DNA from: a candidate division Zixibacteria bacterium RBG_16_43_9
GTDB lineage: Bacteria > Zixibacteria > MSB-5A5 > RBG-16-43-9
Length of the DNA: 9,235 nt
Direction: 5' to 3'
Assembly: GCA_001775355.1 (NCBI GenBank)
Contig: MEWM01000159.1
Span: 1 to 9,235, forward strand
Shown here piece by piece: positions 1 through 5,840 of the stretch. Below the pieces are notes generated by a model. It worked only from the letters and a program-made list of their open reading frames with translations. It had not been told where the DNA came from and searched no databases. Each line of letters starts with the position of its first letter. The first letter of the stretch is position 1. The translations under genes and the position numbers were made by a program.

Positions 1-1
1 A

Positions 2-76
2 ACCTTTTTAGCGACGATTTATCCGGCTTACAGAGCTTCGCAGATGTTGCCGGTTGAGGCGATTAGATATGAATAA
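2..76 (+). CDS. C-terminal end of LolC/LolE-type ABC transporter permease (partial)
   Basis: Only the last 24 codons are in the window; the gene starts upstream. Reading from base 2, the frame gives a tail containing YPAYRAS and ending PVEAIRYE before TAA at 74-76. This is the typical cytoplasmic C-terminus of the MacB/LolC/LolE/FtsX permease superfamily, where the last transmembrane helix is followed by YPA-x-RA-x5-PxEALRYE. The next gene is a LolD-type ATPase, so a lipoprotein-releasing permease (LolC or LolE) in the inner membrane is the best reading. It would extract lipoproteins from the inner membrane for transfer to a periplasmic carrier. A MacB-like efflux permease cannot be excluded from so short a piece. 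It is separated from lolD by 178 bases of repeats, unusually far for this gene pair. Confidence 0.8.
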   Translation, partial: TFLATIYPAYRASQMLPVEAIRYE

Positions 77-85
77 AAAAAAGGG

Positions 86-117
86 CTCAAGGATTCGAGG
101 GTTCAAGAGTTTAAGGG
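86..117. repeat. degenerate 8-bp tandem repeat, four units
   Basis: Four consecutive octamers, ctcaagga, ttcgaggg, ttcaagag and tttaaggg (86-93, 94-101, 102-109, 110-117), fit a consensus TTCAAGGG, each with one or two changes. They lie just after the permease stop codon. No function is evident; it looks like a short minisatellite-type tract. Confidence 0.6.
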
Positions 118-131
118 AGAAAATCCAAGCT

Positions 132-157
132 CCTTGTGGATGTTATCATCCACAAGG
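132..157. repeat. perfect hairpin, 11-bp stem and TTAT loop
   Basis: Arm 132-142 (ccttgtggatg) is the exact reverse complement of 147-157, with a 4-base loop at 143-146. No T-run follows, so it does not look like a classical intrinsic terminator. It lies between the permease and lolD and may be a REP-like element or an RNA-stabilising stem. Confidence 0.75.
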
Positions 158-166
158 GAGGAAGAT

Positions 167-190
167 GCCGAGGATGATAACATCCTCGGC
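167..190. repeat. perfect hairpin, 10-bp stem and ATAA loop
   Basis: Arm 167-176 (gccgaggatg) is the exact reverse complement of 181-190, with loop 177-180. Its 14-base core (172-185) is the reverse complement of the core of the hairpin at 132-157, so the two stems are related. They are 9 bases apart. No T-run follows. Confidence 0.75.
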
Positions 191-254
191 GAGCAAATAA
201 ATAAATTAAATATATTCAGAAAACTGGCGAAAATAGATATATAGGGAAAGCGAA

Positions 255-947
255 TTGACAAATAAAGATGCAGTTTTAGAGGCTAAAGGAGTTTTTCGGA
301 GTTTCCAAACAGGTTCGGTGATTCTGGACGTATTAAAGGGTGTGGACCTGGAAATCTATCAGGGAGAGATAGTTGCCTTAATTGGTCCTTCAGGATCAGG
401 AAAAAGCACCCTGTTACACATTTTAGGGGCTTTAGATCGACCAGACAAAGGTTCAATCAATCTTGACTCCGTAGAGGTTTTCTCATTGAACGATAAAGAG
501 TTAGCTCATCTGAGAAATAGAACCGTAGGATTTGTTTTCCAGTTCCATCACCTTTTGCCTGAGTTCTCAGCTTTGGAAAACGTGATGCTGCCCAAACTTA
601 TTGCTGGAGAAGGAATAAAAAGTATCGAGAACAAAGCAATGGAATTACTTGACGAAGTAGGCCTCAAAGACAGGAAAGATCACAAGCCCGGAGAGTTGTC
701 CGGGGGTGAACAGCAAAGGGTAGCAGTTGCCAGGGCTTTGATCAACGACCCCAAGATAGTGATTGCAGATGAGCCTTCAGGTAATTTAGACCGGAATACA
801 GCCGAAAGCCTGCATAATCTGATCCTTGAGCTGAACCGCAGCAGAAACCAGACTTTCGTGCTGGCAACGCATAACTTAGAGCTGGCTCAAAGAGCCAATC
901 GTATATTCAGATTGAAGGACGGGCAAGTGGAGCGAGCTAAATTTTAA
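255..947 (+). CDS. lolD: LolD-type ABC transporter ATP-binding protein
   Basis: This is the ATPase subunit of a lipoprotein-releasing ABC transporter. It would hydrolyse ATP at the cytoplasmic face of the inner membrane to drive a LolC/LolE-type permease. At 230 aa it has the usual family length. Visible motifs: Walker A GPSGSGKS (44-51), Q-loop around Gln96, ABC signature LSGGEQQR (148-155), Walker B IVIADE (168-173) with catalytic Glu173, D-loop GNLD (176-179) and switch His206. The LKGVDLEI segment before Walker A and the FQFHHLLPEFSALENV stretch are typical of LolD. The start is TTG at 255, with a weak purine-rich AGGGAAAG at 243-250; no ATG fits the frame nearby. The permease fragment upstream supports the Lol call, and mcsA begins 16 bases downstream, suggesting cotranscription. 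A MacB-type ATPase is the main alternative. Confidence 0.92.
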   Translation: MTNKDAVLEAKGVFRSFQTGSVILDVLKGVDLEIYQGEIVALIGPSGSGKSTLLHILGALDRPDKGSINLDSVEVFSLNDKELAHLRNRTVGFVFQFHHLLPEFSALENVMLPKLIAGEGIKSIENKAMELLDEVGLKDRKDHKPGELSGGEQQRVAVARALINDPKIVIADEPSGNLDRNTAESLHNLILELNRSRNQTFVLATHNLELAQRANRIFRLKDGQVERAKF

Positions 948-963
948 GTGAGATTGAAAAAAT

Positions 964-1506
964 ATGCTGTGTGATGATTGCAAGAAAAAAGAAGCTACTA
1001 TTCAGATAACTCAGATCATAGATAATCAGAAGATGACCTTGAACCTGTGTCAGAAATGTGCGGAGAAAAGAGGGTTTAGCAGTCCTTTTGCAGGGGTTCC
1101 TTTTCCCTTGGCTGAGTTTCTGTCCGGCATGATATTACCCGGGCCATCTGGTTCAAGTGCGGGTAAAAAAGGTGTCCCCAGGACAGAGAAAGAACCCAAA
1201 TGCCCTAACTGCGGGATGACTCTCTCTCAATTTGCCCAGCGCGGAAGATTAGGATGCGGAAGCTGTTATAAGACTTTCAGAACCCAGCTTAAAGACCTTC
1301 TGAGGAAAATCCATGGCTCAGATCGTCATCGGGGTAAAATACCCAACCTGCCTGGAGTGCAGATGGAATATCTGAAAGAGGAAAGAAAGCTTCAGGAGGA
1401 GCTTAAGAAGGCTATAGATGAAGAGGACTTTGAAATGGCTGCATCGATCCGGGATAAGATAAAAAATCTGTCCAGAATGGATCCATTCGGACAGGAGAAA
1501 AAGTAG
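964..1506 (+). CDS. mcsA: McsA, zinc-finger activator of protein arginine kinase
   Basis: McsA is the adaptor and activator of the arginine kinase McsB in the cytoplasmic stress and protein quality-control route. The 180-aa protein shows four CxxC pairs (Cys3/Cys6, Cys29/Cys32, Cys80/Cys83, Cys98/Cys101), as expected for the two zinc-binding modules of McsA. They are separated by a Pro/Gly-rich linker (about 42-75). A C-terminal UVR-type helical hairpin (about 140-170, ending EDFEMAASIRDKIKNL) follows; in the family this segment contacts the kinase or Clp partner. Length matches McsA of Bacillus-type operons. It starts at ATG 964, 16 bases after the lolD stop, with only a weak Shine-Dalgarno. 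It ends in TAG, and mcsB begins two bases later, so translational coupling is likely. The call rests on domain order plus the adjacent mcsB and clpC. Confidence 0.93.
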   Translation: MLCDDCKKKEATIQITQIIDNQKMTLNLCQKCAEKRGFSSPFAGVPFPLAEFLSGMILPGPSGSSAGKKGVPRTEKEPKCPNCGMTLSQFAQRGRLGCGSCYKTFRTQLKDLLRKIHGSDRHRGKIPNLPGVQMEYLKEERKLQEELKKAIDEEDFEMAASIRDKIKNLSRMDPFGQEKK

Positions 1507-1508
1507 AT

Positions 1509-2561
1509 ATGTTCGAAGATTTAGTGAAAAAACCTGCGGCCTGGCTAAGCGGTGAGGGGGAAAACTCGGAGATAGTTTTATCCAGCCGGGTAAGACTGGC
1601 TCGCAATATCTGTGCGGTTCCTTTCCCCTCAGTTGCACAGTCAGGCGAGCGGGAGAAGGCCGTCTCCTTCGTCCTGGGAGCCATTCAGAAAAGCTCGAGA
1701 CTTGCATCCGGACAATTCTATAACTCTTGTGACCTTTCTCCTCTGGATAGAGATTTTCTCATAGAAAGACATCTGGTAAGCCCGGAGTTTATGAAGGAGG
1801 GGAATTCCAAAGCCCTGTATATCGGTGAGGAAGAAAAGATCAGCCTGATGATAAACGAGGAGGACCATCTCCGGATTCAAGCCCTTAGATCCGGGCTGGA
1901 GATAAAAAGCGCGTTTGAGCTGGCAGATAAGGTTGACAGCGAATTATCCAGTTCTCTGGAATTCGATTTCGATCCGGATTTCGGTTATCTGACATCTTGC
2001 CCGACCAATGTAGGAACCGGGATGAGAGCTTCGGTCTTAATCCATCTTCCAGGACTGGTTTTGACCAAAGAGATAGAAAACGTCATCTCCCAGGTAACCA
2101 AATTAGGTTTAACTGTAAGAGGGTTTTATGGAGAAGGCTCAGACGTTTTAGGTAACCTATTTCAGATCTCCAACCAGACTACTTTAGGGAAATCTGAAGA
2201 GGATTTAATCGAAAGCTTAGAGAAGGTCACTTTGCAAATCATCGAATATGAAAATAATTCCCGAAATACCTTGTACCGGGATGCCCGAGAGCAGATCGAG
2301 GATAAAATCTGGAGGGCTTTCGGGATTTTGCAGAATGCCCGGGTGATAACCTCAACTGAGGTAACCAATCTCTTATCTGCTATCCGGCTGGGACTGGGGA
2401 TGGGAACCATATCTGAAGTATCCTTGAGCACAGTTAATCAGATTTTGCTTATCTCCTTTCCAGCTCATCTGCAGAAATATTTTAACCGGGAGATGGACCC
2501 AAACCAGAGGGACATTCAACGGGCAGAGCTGATCAGGGAAAAATTAAAGGGAACGACTTGA
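1509..2561 (+). CDS. mcsB: McsB, protein arginine kinase
   Basis: McsB transfers phosphate from ATP to arginine side chains, marking proteins for ClpC-ClpP. It belongs to the phosphagen (guanidino) kinase superfamily and is cytoplasmic. The 350-aa product has family-typical length. Visible features: nucleotide-binding SSRVRLARN (25-33), NEEDHLRIQ (116-124) with the catalytic glutamate region, the signature loop LTSCPTNVGTGMRAS (161-175) with reactive Cys164, and GEGS (208-211), whose Glu209 matches the second catalytic glutamate. RDIQRA (334-339) matches the RDxxRA phospho-arginine-binding motif that gives bacterial McsB allosteric self-activation and distinguishes it from animal arginine kinases. 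The start ATG is 2 bases after the mcsA stop, with AGGAG at 1493-1497 inside mcsA. All key residues I can place are present, so the enzyme should be active. Confidence 0.96.
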   Translation: MFEDLVKKPAAWLSGEGENSEIVLSSRVRLARNICAVPFPSVAQSGEREKAVSFVLGAIQKSSRLASGQFYNSCDLSPLDRDFLIERHLVSPEFMKEGNSKALYIGEEEKISLMINEEDHLRIQALRSGLEIKSAFELADKVDSELSSSLEFDFDPDFGYLTSCPTNVGTGMRASVLIHLPGLVLTKEIENVISQVTKLGLTVRGFYGEGSDVLGNLFQISNQTTLGKSEEDLIESLEKVTLQIIEYENNSRNTLYRDAREQIEDKIWRAFGILQNARVITSTEVTNLLSAIRLGLGMGTISEVSLSTVNQILLISFPAHLQKYFNREMDPNQRDIQRAELIREKLKGTT

Positions 2562-2568
2562 AAATGAT

Positions 2569-2596
2569 TTGACTTTTCCGTTCGTTCTCTTAAATT
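2569..2596 (+). promoter_or_regulatory. candidate sigma70-type promoter for clpC
   Basis: TTGACT (2569-2574) and TAAATT (2591-2596) are separated by 16 bases, giving five and four matches to the consensus hexamers. They lie in the 74-base gap between mcsB and clpC, about 40 bases before the clpC start. This would allow clpC expression apart from the lolD-mcsA-mcsB transcript. It is a pattern match only. Confidence 0.35.
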
Positions 2597-2601
2597 GAAT
2601 A

Positions 2602-2616
2602 TAGATGACGTATCTA
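2602..2616. promoter_or_regulatory. small dyad TAGAT-N5-ATCTA near the predicted clpC transcription start
   Basis: Two 5-bp arms (2602-2606 and 2612-2616) form a perfect inverted repeat around gacgt, just downstream of the candidate -10 box. The position suits a repressor operator, but the arms are short enough to occur by chance. It resembles neither the CtsR box nor CIRCE. Confidence 0.2.
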
Positions 2617-2635
2617 AAATAGACGGAGATAATTT

Positions 2636-5095
2636 ATGAACGAGATGTTCTCAGAAAAAGCCAGGAAGGTAATCGAGTACGCCAGAGACGAAGCCTCCAG
2701 GCTAAGACATGACTACATTGGGACCGAACATCTCCTCTTAGGCTTGACAAGGTTAGGGGAGGGGAGGGCTATTGAAATTCTTACCAACATAGGGATAGAT
2801 TTATTAGAACTCAAGCAGTCGATAGAGGACGTGGTGCAACCTTCAGGCGGAACCCTGACAATGGGCCAGCTTCCGCTCACGGCCCGGGCTAAGAAGACCT
2901 TAGAGGTTTCAAGCCAGGAAGCCAGGGCTTTGAAAGCCAAAGAGATAGATACCGAGCACATCCTTTTAGCACTGCTGAGGGATGAGGAAGGCGTGGCAGC
3001 TCAGGTTCTCTCGATGTATGATATCGATTATAAAGAAGCTTACGAAGAATTAAAAAACATTCAGTTGGGAAAACCATCCTCCTATGGAAGGAAAAGGAAA
3101 AAGAGCAAGACCCCGGCTTTGGACCATTTTGGAAGAGATTTAACAGAACTCGCCCGTAAGGGGAAATTAGACCCGATAATCGGGAGGGAAAACGAAATCG
3201 AAAGGGTTTCTCAGATACTTTCTCGCAGAAAGAAGAATAATCCGGTTTTAATCGGGGAGCCAGGAGTCGGTAAGACCGCAATTGCTGAAGGTTTAGCCGA
3301 GAAAATCGTAGAAGGAAAAGTACCTCAAACCTTAGAGAATAAAAGGATTGTGACCCTGGATATGGCTTCCTTAGTCGCCGGAACGAAATACAGGGGTCAG
3401 TTTGAGGAGCGGATGAAGGCGGTGATGAACGAGATCATCAACTCCAAAGACGTCATCATCTTCATCGATGAGCTTCATACCATCGTGGGAGCAGGTGGAG
3501 CTGAAGGGTCTTTAGATGCATCCAACATATTCAAGCCAACCTTGTCTCGTGGTGAAATCCAGTGTATTGGTGCTACTACTCTTAACGAATACAGAAAATA
3601 TATCGAGAAAGATGGTGCCTTAGAAAGAAGGTTCCAGATAGTTATGGTTGATCCGCCCAGCACACCGGATACGATTAAGATTTTACAGGGTTTAAGGCAG
3701 AAGTATGAAGAGCATCATAAGATAAAGATAAATGATGAGGCAATTGAGGCTGCGGTCAAGCTTTCTGATAGGTACATATCTGGAAAGTTTCAGCCGGATA
3801 AAGCCCTGGATGTTATCGACGAGGCAGGTTCCAGGGCTCATCTTTCCACTTATACCAAGCCTCCGGAGTTCGGAGAATTAGAGCAGGGGATCCTTCAGCT
3901 TCAGAAGGACAAGGACTTAGCAGTCAAAAACCAAGAGTTTGAAAGAGCAGCCCAGTTGAGGGATGAGCTGAAGTTCAAAAAGGAAGAGCTGGAATCCCTC
4001 AAAAGGAAATGGGAAGAGGAAAAAAGCAAAGAGGTAGTCATTTTAACGGCTGAAGATATTGCCCAGGTGGTCTCAAAGATGACCGGCATTCCTGTATTCA
4101 GATTAGAGGAGAAAGAATCCAAGAAGCTTTTGCGCATGGAAGAGGAAATCAAGAAACGTCTGGTAGGTCAGGATGAGGCAGTTGCCGCCATTACTAAAGC
4201 CATTCGCAGGTCAAGAGCAGGTTTAGGAGACCCCAGAAGACCGATCGGCTCTTTTATCTTCTTAGGTCCTACAGGCGTAGGAAAAACCGAGCTGGCTCGC
4301 TGCTTAGCTGCATTCCTGTTTGAGGATGAGGAATCCTTAGTCCGCATTGATATGTCTGAATATATGGAGAAATTCTCAGTCTCCCGTTTGATAGGTGCGC
4401 CTCCGGGCTATGTGGGTTATGAGGAGGGCGGACAGCTTACAGAAAAGGTCAGGCGAAAACCATATTCGGTCGTGCTTTTAGACGAGATCGAAAAAGCCCA
4501 TCCAGAGGTTTTCAACATACTTTTACAGATGTTAGACGATGGGGCTTTAACTGACAGCTTCGGCAGAAGGGTCGATTTCAAGAACACCGTGATTATTATG
4601 ACCTCCAATATGGGAACCCGGGAGATAAAATCCGGGAAAGCCATGGGATTTCAGAAGGATGATTTAGTCTCCTCTTATGACCAGATGAAACATAAGATCA
4701 CGGATGAACTAAAAAGAACTTTCAACCCTGAGCTTATAAACCGGATCGATGAGGTGATTATCTTCAAGCCCTTAGGAATGGAGGAGATAATGCAGATAAT
4801 CGATATCCTTCTTAAGGACGTGTCAAAGCTCCTGTCTGAAAAGGGTATTTCCTTTGAGCTGACTGATAAAGCTAAAGAGTTCTTAGCGGAAAAAGGTTAT
4901 AATCCAACCTTCGGAGCCAGACCCTTAAAAAGAGCTATTCAGAAGTATCTGGAAGACCCTCTGGCAGAAGAAATCCTTAAAGGGCAGTTCAAAAGAGACT
5001 GTCAGGTGCTCGTAGACCGGGGCGGAGATGATAGTCTCAGCTTCAGCATAAGGGTCAGGGAGGAAGGGGAGATAAAGAAATCTTTGAAGTCATAA
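2636..5095 (+). CDS. clpC: ClpC, Hsp100 AAA+ unfoldase of ClpCP protease
   Basis: ClpC is the ATP-driven unfoldase that threads substrates into ClpP; its N-domain recognises phospho-arginine in Bacillus. The 819-aa protein has the full layout. Two Clp-N repeats (about 1-145) carry YIGTEH (Glu31) and IDTEH (Glu107). The first AAA+ domain has Walker A GEPGVGKT (207-214), pore loop KYRG (251-254), Walker B with Asp278/Glu279 and arginine-finger candidates Arg331/Arg332. A UVR-bearing middle coiled coil (about 422-460) follows. The second AAA+ domain has Walker A GPTGVGKT (544-551), pore loop GYVGY (591-595), Walker B with Asp616/Glu617 and sensor-2 GARPLKR (760-766). The MGF at 670-672 sits where ClpP-docking loops carry [LIV]GF. 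The middle domain length and UVR motif separate it from ClpB and ClpA. GGAG at 2625-2628 supports ATG 2636; ATG 2645 is a second possible start. Confidence 0.97.
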   Translation: MNEMFSEKARKVIEYARDEASRLRHDYIGTEHLLLGLTRLGEGRAIEILTNIGIDLLELKQSIEDVVQPSGGTLTMGQLPLTARAKKTLEVSSQEARALKAKEIDTEHILLALLRDEEGVAAQVLSMYDIDYKEAYEELKNIQLGKPSSYGRKRKKSKTPALDHFGRDLTELARKGKLDPIIGRENEIERVSQILSRRKKNNPVLIGEPGVGKTAIAEGLAEKIVEGKVPQTLENKRIVTLDMASLVAGTKYRGQFEERMKAVMNEIINSKDVIIFIDELHTIVGAGGAEGSLDASNIFKPTLSRGEIQCIGATTLNEYRKYIEKDGALERRFQIVMVDPPSTPDTIKILQGLRQKYEEHHKIKINDEAIEAAVKLSDRYISGKFQPDKALDVIDEAGSRAHLSTYTKPPEFGELEQGILQLQKDKDLAVKNQEFERAAQLRDELKFKKEELESLKRKWEEEKSKEVVILTAEDIAQVVSKMTGIPVFRLEEKESKKLLRMEEEIKKRLVGQDEAVAAITKAIRRSRAGLGDPRRPIGSFIFLGPTGVGKTELARCLAAFLFEDEESLVRIDMSEYMEKFSVSRLIGAPPGYVGYEEGGQLTEKVRRKPYSVVLLDEIEKAHPEVFNILLQMLDDGALTDSFGRRVDFKNTVIIMTSNMGTREIKSGKAMGFQKDDLVSSYDQMKHKITDELKRTFNPELINRIDEVIIFKPLGMEEIMQIIDILLKDVSKLLSEKGISFELTDKAKEFLAEKGYNPTFGARPLKRAIQKYLEDPLAEEILKGQFKRDCQVLVDRGGDDSLSFSIRVREEGEIKKSLKS

Positions 5096-5100
5096 ACAGA

Positions 5101-5122
5101 TTTCCCTTGCCAAAAAGGGAAA
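5101..5122 (+). other. hairpin after clpC, 8-bp stem
   Basis: tttccctt (5101-5108) pairs exactly with aagggaaa (5115-5122) around a 6-base loop. It begins 5 bases after the clpC stop. Only a mixed AG/T stretch follows, so it may protect the 3' end of the clpC message rather than end transcription by itself. Confidence 0.5.
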
Positions 5123-5134
5123 AGTTTATTAACT

Positions 5135-5180
5135 TTTAAACCCAAGTCTCCGTATAAGGGAATTGGGTTTAAATTTTGTT
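5135..5180 (+). terminator. possible rho-independent terminator between clpC and rpmA
   Basis: An 11-bp perfect stem, tttaaacccaa (5135-5145) with ttgggtttaaa (5163-5173), encloses a 17-base loop and is followed by ttttgtt (5174-5180). The base of the stem is AT-rich and the loop is long, so strength is uncertain. It could end the clpC transcript or act as an attenuator in an rpmA leader. Confidence 0.45.
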
Positions 5181-5212
5181 GTATGTATCGTTAGAAGAAG
5201 GAGGTTTTTTTA

Positions 5213-5464
5213 ATGGCTCATAAAAAAGGTGTAGGAAGTTCCAAAAACGGAAGGGATTCCCAAGGTCAGAGATTAGGAGTTAAACGCTTTTCCGGGGAAA
5301 AGGTTCTGGCTGGCTCTATTTTAGTGCGGCAGAAAGGGACCAGGATTCATCCGGGGTTGAATGTAGGAATGGGCAAGGATAATACCCTTTTTGCTAGGAT
5401 AACCGGGCTGGTCAAATTCGAGAACAAGGGAAGGGACAGGAAAACAGTCAGCGTTTACGCTTAA
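5213..5464 (+). CDS. rpmA: 50S ribosomal protein bL27
   Basis: bL27 is a large-subunit protein whose flexible N-terminus reaches the peptidyl-transferase centre and helps place tRNA. The 83-aa product has standard length and begins [16 protein letters not shown], the conserved basic N-terminal tail. It continues with the core [34 protein letters not shown] and the end VSVYA. It lacks the N-terminal extension that Firmicutes L27 carries and has cleaved, consistent with a Gram-negative-type lineage. A strong AAGGAGG (5198-5204) precedes ATG 5213. rplU (bL21), the usual upstream partner, is not adjacent, and no obg/cgtA-like gene follows; the gene stands alone between clpC and a repeat-rich gap. 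Confidence 0.98.
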   Translation: MAHKKGVGSSKNGRDSQGQRLGVKRFSGEKVLAGSILVRQKGTRIHPGLNVGMGKDNTLFARITGLVKFENKGRDRKTVSVYA

Positions 5465-5513
5465 AATTTTTGTCCTTTCTTGATAAATATTTCACAAGGT
5501 TTGGTTTATTTTA

Positions 5514-5670
5514 GTAGGGCAAGGCTTGAGTTCACAAGTAAAATTTATTCAGTCATTGCGAGCGAATGAAATGAGCGAAGCAATCCCTCTACTGTGTGGA
5601 GATTGCTTCGTCGGTCAGATGACCTCCTCGCAATGACAATAGAGGAAGCAATCCTGAAGGGTTGCCCTAC
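5514..5670. repeat. outer inverted repeat GTAGGGCAA...TTGCCCTAC enclosing another repeat
   Basis: gtagggcaa (5514-5522) and its exact reverse complement ttgccctac (5662-5670) bound a 157-base segment in the non-coding gap after rpmA. The segment contains the complete GTCATTGCGAG palindrome (5552-5637). The outer arms look like the ends of one dispersed repeat that a second element has entered. No transposase is present. Confidence 0.6.
5552..5637. repeat. GTCATTGCGAG-type palindromic dispersed repeat
   Basis: The 86-base element has exact 11-bp terminal inverted repeats, gtcattgcgag (5552-5562) and ctcgcaatgac (5627-5637). An inner pair, cgaagcaatc (5576-5585) and gattgcttcg (5601-5610), can form a nested stem. 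I know this sequence type as a non-coding palindromic repeat scattered between genes in many unrelated bacterial genomes. A partial extra copy of its inner part, gaagcaatcc, recurs at 5645-5654. Non-coding and too short for a transposase; a MITE- or REP-like nature is likely. Confidence 0.8.
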
Positions 5671-5684
5671 AAAAAAACTATAAG

Positions 5685-5712
5685 TCTCTGTTGGTCAGGA
5701 GACCAACAGAGA
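5685..5712. repeat. perfect hairpin, 12-bp stem and AGGA loop
   Basis: tctctgttggtc (5685-5696) pairs exactly with gaccaacagaga (5701-5712) around a 4-base loop. No T-run follows. The form (long perfect stem, four-base loop) matches the two stems before lolD although the sequence differs, suggesting a class of REP-like hairpins in this genome. Confidence 0.7.
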
Positions 5713-5725
5713 GCATCCCGTAGGG

Positions 5726-5781
5726 GCGACCCTTCCTTCGGCTTTGCTCAGGACGGTGAGCTTGTCGAACCGCGTGGTCGC
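5726..5781. repeat. GCGACC...GGTCGC element enclosing a TTCGGC...TCGAA palindrome
   Basis: gcgacc (5726-5731) and ggtcgc (5776-5781) flank an imperfect palindrome: ttcggctttgctca at about 5737-5750 opposes tgagcttgtcgaa at 5757-5769. The inner sequence resembles the dispersed intergenic repeat often written TTCGACAAGCTCACC...GAGCAAAGCCGAA, which I recognise from many bacterial genomes. It completes the repeat mosaic of the gap 5465-5840, in which I see no gene. Confidence 0.6.
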
Positions 5782-5840
5782 TAGCAGGTCCGAGTCAATT
5801 TAAAATAGAACTGCTCTTTAAAATTTAAACTTTTCTTTCG

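Noticed and set aside
1318..1707. Antisense open frame of 129 aa across the mcsA-mcsB junction
   Set aside because: It overlaps two well-supported genes, has no family resemblance and reads like the complement of coding sequence.
2889..3281. Antisense open frame of 130 aa inside clpC
   Set aside because: clpC is certain in the forward frame; the reverse product is Arg/Ser/Leu-rich shadow sequence without motifs.
5465..5840. CRISPR array in the repeat-rich gap
   Set aside because: Repeats are different inverted elements, not regularly spaced direct copies with unique spacers, and no cas genes are nearby.
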